Positions 24,601 through 33,600 of a DNA stretch of 64,000 nt are shown here, piece by piece (position 1 is the stretch's first letter; each line of letters starts with the position of its first letter). The DNA is taken from contig CP154954.1 of NCBI GenBank assembly GCA_039621445.1, forward strand, positions 6,583,425 through 6,647,424, given 5' to 3'. The notes below the pieces were generated by a model. The model worked only from the letters and a program-made list of their open reading frames with translations. It did no database searches and had not been told where the DNA came from. This DNA comes from Euglena gracilis (Eukaryota > Euglenida > Euglenophyceae > Euglenales). Position numbers and translations under genes: made by a program.

Positions 24601-27600
24601 TTTCTCAGTCAACTCCGGGCCTCAGACCTGCCGGGCTGCTGACTCGGAAACAGGTGCTGGCCGGCTAGACCACCGCACTCCACAGGGTTTCGATCCCCCC
24701 CCCACCCAACCACGCTTCTTTTTAAGTCCCCCCCCCCCGGGTGGGCAGTCATGGGCAGACACCCCATAGCACAAAAAAAAAGGCACCCCCCCTCTCCCCG
24801 GGTAGTTCAAAAGTAGCTTTTACCCTCCCAACACAACACACGTACACACAGCGCACAACACAACACACGCCCACCCCCCGCCCGCACCGCCACCCACCCC
24901 CACGCACCCACACACCACACACACACACACACACACCACACACACACACCACACACACACACACCACACCACACACACACACGCGAACCGCACACACCCA
25001 CACGCACACACACAATCCACACCCACCACACACACCCACACACACACGCCACCACCCACACACACACACACCACACACCACACCCACAACACACCCACAC
25101 ACACACACACACACACCACACACCACACACCCGCACACACCACAACACCCACACACACACTCACCTCACACTCACACTCACACTCACACTCACACTCACA
25201 CTGCACACTCACCACTCACACTCACACTCACACACACACTCACACTCACTCACACTCTCTCTCTCACCGCACTCTCACTCTCACCTCTCCCTCTCACACT
25301 CCTCACTCACGCACACGCACTCTCACTCGCACTCTCACTCTCACTCTCCACGCACCGACACACTCAGCACACTCTCACGCCCCCACTCACCACCGCCCTC
25401 TCACGCTCACTCTCGCACGCAGCACCGCTCGCCTCTCTCCACGCGCCTCCCCTCTCAAGCTCCCTCTCTACTGCGCACGCACTACTACTGCAGCACGTCT
25501 GGCGCGACAGCGCACTTGAAATCGCGCACCTCGCAGAGCATGCACACTCTCACGCTCGCGCACGCGCCCGCGCACTCGCACGCACGCCACTCGCGCAGCG
25601 CGACGCCCACTCTCACCGCACCTCGCCCTCACCTCACGCGCACGCGAACTCCACTCGCTCACTCTCGCACGCTCCCCGCGCACGCGCACGCGCGCACGCC
25701 CACGCGCACGCGCACTCGCACGCGCACCGTGTGCTCTCCCACTCACTCTCTCCTCTCACCTCTGCGCACTCTCACGCCTCACTCTCACTCTCACACCCAC
25801 ACTCTCGCCGCTCACCACTGAGTCTCACCTCACGCATGCAACGCCTCACGCCGCACCTCACATCTCACTCTCACTCGCACCTCACTCACTCGCACTCTCA
25901 CCACGCTCACCTCACTTTTCTCTCGCACGCACACGCACTCACGTCTCACATCTTTCGCACTCTCACTCTCACGCGCACGCGCACGCGCACGCGCACTCGC
26001 ACGCGCACGCTCACGCACGCGCACTCCACGCACGCGCCCCTCTGCGACTGCACGCGCACCCCGCCGCACGCTCCGCTCTCACTCCTCGCTCACTCCCGCT
26101 CTTTTCGCAGTCTCGCTTCTTTTTAACACTCTCACCACTCACACCCCTGCTCGCCCTCGCACCCTCGCAGCGCACATCGCTCTCCCCACGGCGCGCGAGG
26201 GCTCACCTCCTCCACTCCCTTCAGCGGGGCGCCCGACTGCGCCTCTCCCGCTCCCTTCTCACCGCCTCGCTGGCTCGGGCACTCTGCACCGCTCCCCTTG
26301 CTGGCACGTCTCACCTTTTGCACGTTTCGTGCAGCTGCACTACACCAAGCACGCAGCGCACGTGCATCACACACATGCGCACGCACACTTCGCGCACGTG
26401 TCCATCCTCAATCACACGCACACGCACACACACACCCACACAGACATCTGTGCAAACCCTTCACTCCTCCAGCCCGACAGCGGCAGCCCCACGCAGAGCC
26501 CCTTTCCGGCGGCGGCGACGGGCGGCCCCGCCAGCCCGGCGCCGGCGTTGCACGCGGAGGGCCGGCTGGGGGCGCTGCGGCCGCTGGGCGACGCGGCGCT
26601 GTTGCGGTCTGGCCGCGCGCTTTTCATCCCGCCGAGGGGCCTGCTGCCATGTGGCAAGGTGGCCTGTGGTGTTTGCAAGGTTCGGGGCACAGATGTGCCG
26701 TGGAAGTGGGAACCGGGTTGCACCACCAGAATGGGGCTCAGTTTGTTTTTCGGTCGTAAACCAGTTGACAGGTCCACAGTGATAAAATTGGGAAATTCGG
26801 TGAAGCACACTGCGGCGAAAGGCGCGCGGAACGTCAGTGTCAGTGTCGGTTGCAAGTCACCTGGGTGGGGAATGGACGGCGGGGAATGCTGGTCCGCGGG
26901 GTAGGGTCGGGGCCATTTTCTGAACCGCGCCAGCCCCAGCAGGGTTGCCATGCGGCCAGCTCTTCAACTGTGTCTGAGTGCATGTTTGACCTGCACCCGT
27001 CCTTGTTTTCTGACACAACTCAGGGAATGCCATGGAAGCCCACCGTTTGTCCAAGTTTGGGGATGCTGACATCACTACTGAGGGACGTCCAGTGATGGAA
27101 CCAGCTTCGGTTTTGAGGTTGGTGGTAGCGGGAGGGGTCCCGACAGCCCGACCCGGGAGGGGGGTAAGACGGAGGGTGGTCCAGATCCAATGCTGGGGTG
27201 ATGTGGACCCATCATCTCCACCCCCTTAACCTTAAACCAAAGTCCCAAATTGAATTATTAATTTACTTTTTTTCTCTTCCGGAGCTGCGCGCAGAGGTTG
27301 CAAAAAAACAACAACGAAATTTGTCTCAAATTTTTTTGTTTTCATTTTTCATTTCACTTCGCTCATTTTTTTTGTGCAGATGCTTGCAGGGCCATAATTC
27401 ACTCCTCGACATCCACAGACCCCATTCAACAGCAACAGACCAATGTATTCTTTTCAGGCACAGAAAGTGGTAAAAATAAAAACAAGAAACAAGAAGGAAA
27501 AAAAACAAGAAACAAAGAATGAAGGTATGGTTTAAATAAACAGAAAATGGTGCAAATCACCGAAAACGATGTTGGTGTTCCGGTGCGACCGAGCCTTGGA

Positions 27601-30600
27601 AATGCCGACCTCTCCTGTCGGCTACGCAGCAGCCGCTGCCAGTCACGGAGGACATGGTGGGCCAGCAGCAGGAGGTGTTCTCCCGCCTCGGCACCTCGCG
27701 CGAGGCCCACCGACTGCGGACTCGGCTGCAGACTGGCTCGCTGCAGGCGTGTGCAATTTTGTTTTGGTGTGTGGGCGGCGTTCCTGTTGGTGTGGCATCA
27801 CGGACGATATTCCCACACCCAACAGACAGACAATTGCATTTGCCACCAGTTCCTTTTGTCAGACGGAGCACGCTGCCAATGGCATTGGTGGTGAAATATG
27901 AAATATGAAATGAAATATGAAATGGTATGAAATATGAAATATATGAAATGGTGTCAAGAACCTAAGGCCCGAATGGAATCACATCATTTTTGAAACATGT
28001 GGTTGACGGCTCACTTGTCTTCCAGATTGATGTGTTTTGTTGCCTTTCTTGCTCAGAAGATCGTTCTTGCTTATCGTGTGTGCGTCTGTGCATCTTTTGC
28101 GATGTCTTTTGTGTCCTGTGCCGTATGTTGATACACCATCTTGTAACATGCTATGTGTACGTGTTCCCTGATGAGTCTGCCCCTTGGAAAACCTGCTCAA
28201 CTTCCACACCCGCCCAACTCGCCCAGCTGATCTTACTACTCCTTTCGGGGGGAAAATATGCCCCTTTGCATTTTTTTTGGGTCGCTTTTTTTAGGGTTCA
28301 TGCTGCATTCCTGGTCGTGTCTCGCGTTTGCTGTTTCCTGTTCCCTTCTTCTCAACCACAGTCGGACATGCAGGCGTTCAAGGCGGCCAACCCGTTCGAC
28401 CCGTGCCTCGTCGACTTCGTGCGGTGGTACTCCCCGAAGGACTTCAGTGCCGCCCGGCTGGCAGACTTCGACCGGGAGCATGGCCTCAACACGGGCTGCA
28501 CGGTGGGACCCCACGAGGCCCGGGAGCTGCACTGTGCGCCGCATCCCCGTGGCCTGGGAAGTTGCTCTGAAAAGTCATATGTTTTGTCATTTTCGCGTGT
28601 GTTCTTGTGTTGTTGATTTTTTAATGAAATAAATCGTCCATTGTTACAATTTCAATTATCATGTTACATGCACATATTGGATATTGAATATGAAATAGAT
28701 ACTGTAATTAAAAAAGACAATAGATCAATAGATAATTATGTGATGATTCCATTTTCATTTGCATGTGTCCATGCATATTATGTAAACAGATTTTATGCAA
28801 ATCTCATAAACATCTGAACCTGCTTTTGCTTTCTCGGGTTCTTTGTGGTTTCTCGAGGTTCTATTCGTGAATCTGTTTTCTGTGCTCTCAAACGAGATGT
28901 GGCGGACCGCTTGAGCGCTCGCATGCAGGAGCCTGGCAATGTATGGCAGGTACTATGGGAGGAGTCTGCGGCGCTCCCGGCCTGACCCCCTCCTCGTCCT
29001 CCACATATCACTCCAGGGGATGGCAGCGTGCCTCCAAAATTGTACCACTGTGTTGCGGGGGTCCTCAAAGTAAATATGGTCTAAGGATGCTTGATTTCTC
29101 CATCAGGGTTTTTTTTTAGTCTTGTTAGGGTGGGTGGGTCTGGCCGAGCCCCCCCTCCCTCTCGGGGGGTCCCCCCAGGGGGAGTGGGGTGTACTTTTCA
29201 GCGCCGAAGGCGCCGAAAATTTGAGAAAAGGAGCTATTTTTAGCATTTTTTGCGATTTTTGGCCATTTTCGGGAAAATTGAGTGGGTCCCTCGGGACCCC
29301 CCCGGGGCCCCCAGGGGGTGGGTGGGGGGGGGGGGACTCCCCCCGGTCTTAAAAAAAAGCCCCTGTTCTCCATCTCCCCGTGGTGAAATTCCTTTCTTCA
29401 TAGAGACCCCAAGCCAAGGGGACAATGATGCTTTTTTTTTATTCTGTTCCTGGCTGAGAATTGGCTTAGAGATCGAAGGTCGTTGGTTAGCGATGCGTTT
29501 TTTTTTGGGCGTTATTTTTTCAGTTATGCAATAATTCGAATCGCAGTAAATTTGCGAATGTTGCGAAGTAGTCTCATAAACCAAATGACATTGATACCAA
29601 AGCAAAGGAATGCCAAAGGAATACCAACCGAATAGCTGAAACTGACAACGTGGCAGTTGTCTCAGCCGGCGACGTTGGGGTTCATGCTTATGGAGGTGGA
29701 TGGTGTCCGCACCCCCCCTCCCCCCCAAGCTGGGGCTCCACCCAGGGACCCCATATGGAAAGAAGGCTGTGTCCTCTTTTGGGTACTTCCAGCCAAGGGC
29801 CAATCAGTCAGAATTTTAGACGGACCTCCCCCTAAGAACCCCTTCCCCGAACAAGATAATGATCTTACTGAGGTCGTTAGTCGCCAATTCAGGAGGTGAG
29901 AACCCCCCCCCCCCCAGTCTCCCGGCCATAAACCTATTCATTTGCCCCCCCCCCCCGAATGCTGGGGTGGGGCTGTGGGGGGGGGTCAGCGGCCAGTTTC
30001 AGAGCAGCGGCAGGGGTTCGACGCGGTGCGGGAGGCCAACGTGGCACTGCACTTCCTGGAGCAGCTGCCGGTGCCCGAGGTGTTGCCGGGGCCTGGCGAC
30101 TGGTCTTGGCCGCCCAAGACTTCCGGAATGTGGCGCATACTGCGGTCCGTTCCAGCAGTGAATCTGAAACGCAGCAGAAGGACCGTCGGAGCCCCCAATG
30201 CCTGTTTATTCATCAACTGCTTTGGCCGCTCTGCCTTTTCTCTCTCCTTCAATTTGCCCGCACTCAACTTTCGGCTTGACTAAACCCATCAAACCTGATT
30301 AAAGCTTCAGTTTTTTTTTTTGGCACCGGTGTGCCATTACCCGTCGAAAACCCCCCAAAATTTGAACCTTCACAAAGCCCTCGCGCTCCAAACACTTAAC
30401 CCACTGTCTGCCATGCACAGGTGCTGCAGTGCCTGGCGGACCACTGGGTGGTCATGGCGTTCGCCGCCCTCGCCCACGCCCCCATCACGGCGCTCGTCCC
30501 CCACGCCCGCGCGCACGCCCAGCGCCTCGCGGACGCCCTGACGGCGGCGCTGGTGCCCGGCCGCCCCCTCTCGCTGGAGAGGTGTGCGGGGCGGGGGCAA

Positions 30601-33600
30601 ACATGCTTGGCTTGCCATCCCTCGTCCAAGAGGGTGCGCTGCAATTTCCTTTTCCAGTATTAGTACAGATTTTTCATTCTCTGACTGAAAATGTTTGTCG
30701 CATAGAAGCAAATTCTTTTTAAAATTTTTCGTACATTCTGTGGACATTCAAATGTCCACTTATGTCCGCTTATAAAAGTACCTTTATGTATATGTAACCC
30801 AAAACCGAACCCTTTCCCAAACTCTAACCCTAAAACCGTAACCCTAATCCTAACCCAATCCCAACCAGTATTGATGAATCCCCCTCCCCCGGAGGTAACT
30901 GCTTTCCTCTGGACATGCCAATCCCAACGTTTTATTTGCTGTTTACTTGACTTTGTTTTTGTTTTGTTTTTTTTTGGGTTGAACGATTTCCCTTCCCTCC
31001 AAAATACATAAATTTTTATAAGTAATAAAAAAATAATAATCATAAAATCATAAAAGAAACTACCCACTTAGTTTAGTGCACCGAAGTCGAAGTCCAGGAG
31101 ATTTGGTAGTTTTGGGTGGAAAAGTTACTGTTTGGGCAAGTTTTTCACATGGCCCCTGTTTGCAATTTGGGAATTCTCACACAACACATGCTCCATTCGA
31201 CGTTCATTTCGGTAAAACAGGTGTCCCAAGCCTCCTTCGTCCCCCCCCACCAGGGAGGTTTATTATGCCTTCGTTTTGATTTTGTTGGCCCAGGGGCGTC
31301 ATCCGTGTGTGTGGGGGGTGTGGGCAGGGGGGGAACACAAATGCGGTTTTTTTTGGTTTTTTTGGTTTTTCGAATTTTGGCAAAATTTGTTTTTTGTGTT
31401 TTGTTTTCCTGACACTTTTTGGATTTTTGTTACATCCTGGGGGAGCACCTGAAGGATTTTATATGCAATTTGCGTTTTTTTTTTGCGTTTTGATTGCCCT
31501 TTTTTTTGCCCTTTTTTTGCTTCCTCCCACTGTTGGGGGAGGCATGTTGTCGTGTTTATTAGTGAATTTTCTGCGGTATCTTGTGTAGACGATTCGGGCC
31601 GGCCCGGCTTGGCCCCCACCCGCCTCCCCGACAGGTACGCGGAGGTGTGTGACCGCCTCGATGCGGCAGAGGCCGCCGGCGCCGCCGCGGTGTCCCTCCT
31701 CGCCCGCTTCGGCTGCCCGCCCACTGCCACCCCCGACGCGCCTCTTGCGGACGGGCTTCTTTTAAAGCAGCTATCCCCCCCCCAAATGCCCTGGATTGTT
31801 TTTTTTTTTTTTTTTTTTTTTGTCACCAGGCCGAAGTTCAAGGTGAGTCAGACCCCATCCTAGGGGGGTGACCGCACCCAGATCCGACCCCCCTAGGGGG
31901 TCACATGGCCAACATTGACTGGGCACTTGGCCAAATCACTTCCAGTGCCAAAGGTGCCGGAAGCCCAGAAAAGACCTTTTTTAGGCACTTTTTGGCCCAC
32001 GACTCGACAGGGGGTATTGCCTGCCTGCCCAGACACTCCAGGGCACCCCTCCCCCCTCCCCTAGGGCCGGTCAAACCCAGCCTGCTGGACCCCTCCAGCG
32101 CCGGGCATTACATTGGGGGCGGGCTAAACCTTGTCTGAAGTACGTTGGATGTTGTGGACAATTTTTTTTTGATGCTGTCCCACAACCCCCGGACTGCCTC
32201 CGCGGTGCACAGCAGCCTGCCAGCGTCCCTCGTGTCCCGCATCCTGGACTCCGAGGTGACTAGGCTGTTGGAGGCGACAGTGGAGGAGTGGCACGCGATG
32301 GCCCGGCCGCAGCTGAGCCGGTACCCGATGTTTTTTAATAAGGTTTAGTGACCCGGGAGGTGTGCTGGCTGGCGGGTCTGGGCTGAGCCCCCCCCCCCCC
32401 CCCCTTGGGGCAGGGGGTCGGGCCAAGTGGGTGCCCCCCTGCCCAAGCACCTACAGTAAAAATGGCCGAAAATGGCTGAGAATGGCCGAAAATGAGAAAA
32501 ATTTTGTTGCATTGTTTTCAAGGTTTTTTGTCTGACAGTTGCTTTTTCCCTGAGGGGCAATTTTCAGTGTGACTGATGCTTGTCTCTGTGCAGCCTCTCT
32601 TCTTTTGTTATTATGCCTGGCCCTGCAACACATGCTGCTCAATGAACCACCCCCGAAAGGGTTATTTGGGCCAAAGATTTTGGTGACAAGGGTGACGCTG
32701 GCATTTTTTTTTGTATATTTTGAAGAATTAAACCCATTTTTGGGATAATTTCTCCACAAATCTCCAGTATTACACCCATCTTGGCCAATTTGGATCAATT
32801 TTTGCTAATTTTGGGGATATTTTGCACTGATTTGGCAAATATTGAACTAATTTGGGTCACATTTTATGGCATTTTTGGTCGTTTTGCGCCATTTTAGTGA
32901 TTTTGGGTAATTTTTCACAATTTTTTTTGTGGATATTGTTGGCGTTTTTGGGCAAGTTTAGGTTATTGAAGCCATTTTAGGTCATTTTGGTTGCTTTTTG
33001 GGGCCTTTTGCGGTCAATTTTAGGCTTTTTGTGGTCTTTTTGGGGTTTCTGTGGTCATTTTGCTAGGTTGGGAGCCAGTGGATGCAGAGTTTGCAGATAC
33101 TGGACAAGATGCAATGGATGCAGATGCTGAACAAGGTGCAGACACTGGACAAGATGTCGACACTGGACAAGATGCAGATGCTGTACAAGATGCAGATGCT
33201 GGACAAGATGCAGATATTGGACAAGATGTAGACACTGGACAAGACGCAGATGCTGCACAAGATGCAGATGCTGGACAAGATGTAGATGTTGTTCAAGATG
33301 CAGATGCTGGACAAGATGCAGACATTGGACAAGATGCAGATGCTGGAGAAGATGCAGTGATATAAGTGAAATATTTCAACATTATGGGCCGATCACATGT
33401 TTGCTTTTTTGTTCTGCCGCTCAAGCTGAGCGCACTTTCTCCCAATTTCGCCACATCCAGACGGACGATCGTCTCAACATGACGGATGAAATTTTACATC
33501 AAGGCTTCTTTGAAGTCATGCCTCTCTTGTCCTGCCATTATGCCTGACTGTGGAACACATGCTGCTCAAAGAACCACCTCCGAATGGGGTATTTGGGCCA

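Noticed and set aside
24741-26126. 461-codon open frame rich in His and Thr
   Set aside because: It is the translation of CA/CT simple repeats, and comparable frames exist on both strands.
33051-33365. Asp/Gly/Gln repeat protein
   Set aside because: It is an 18-bp minisatellite whose unit length is a multiple of three, so it stays open by construction; no splice sites or start context support it.
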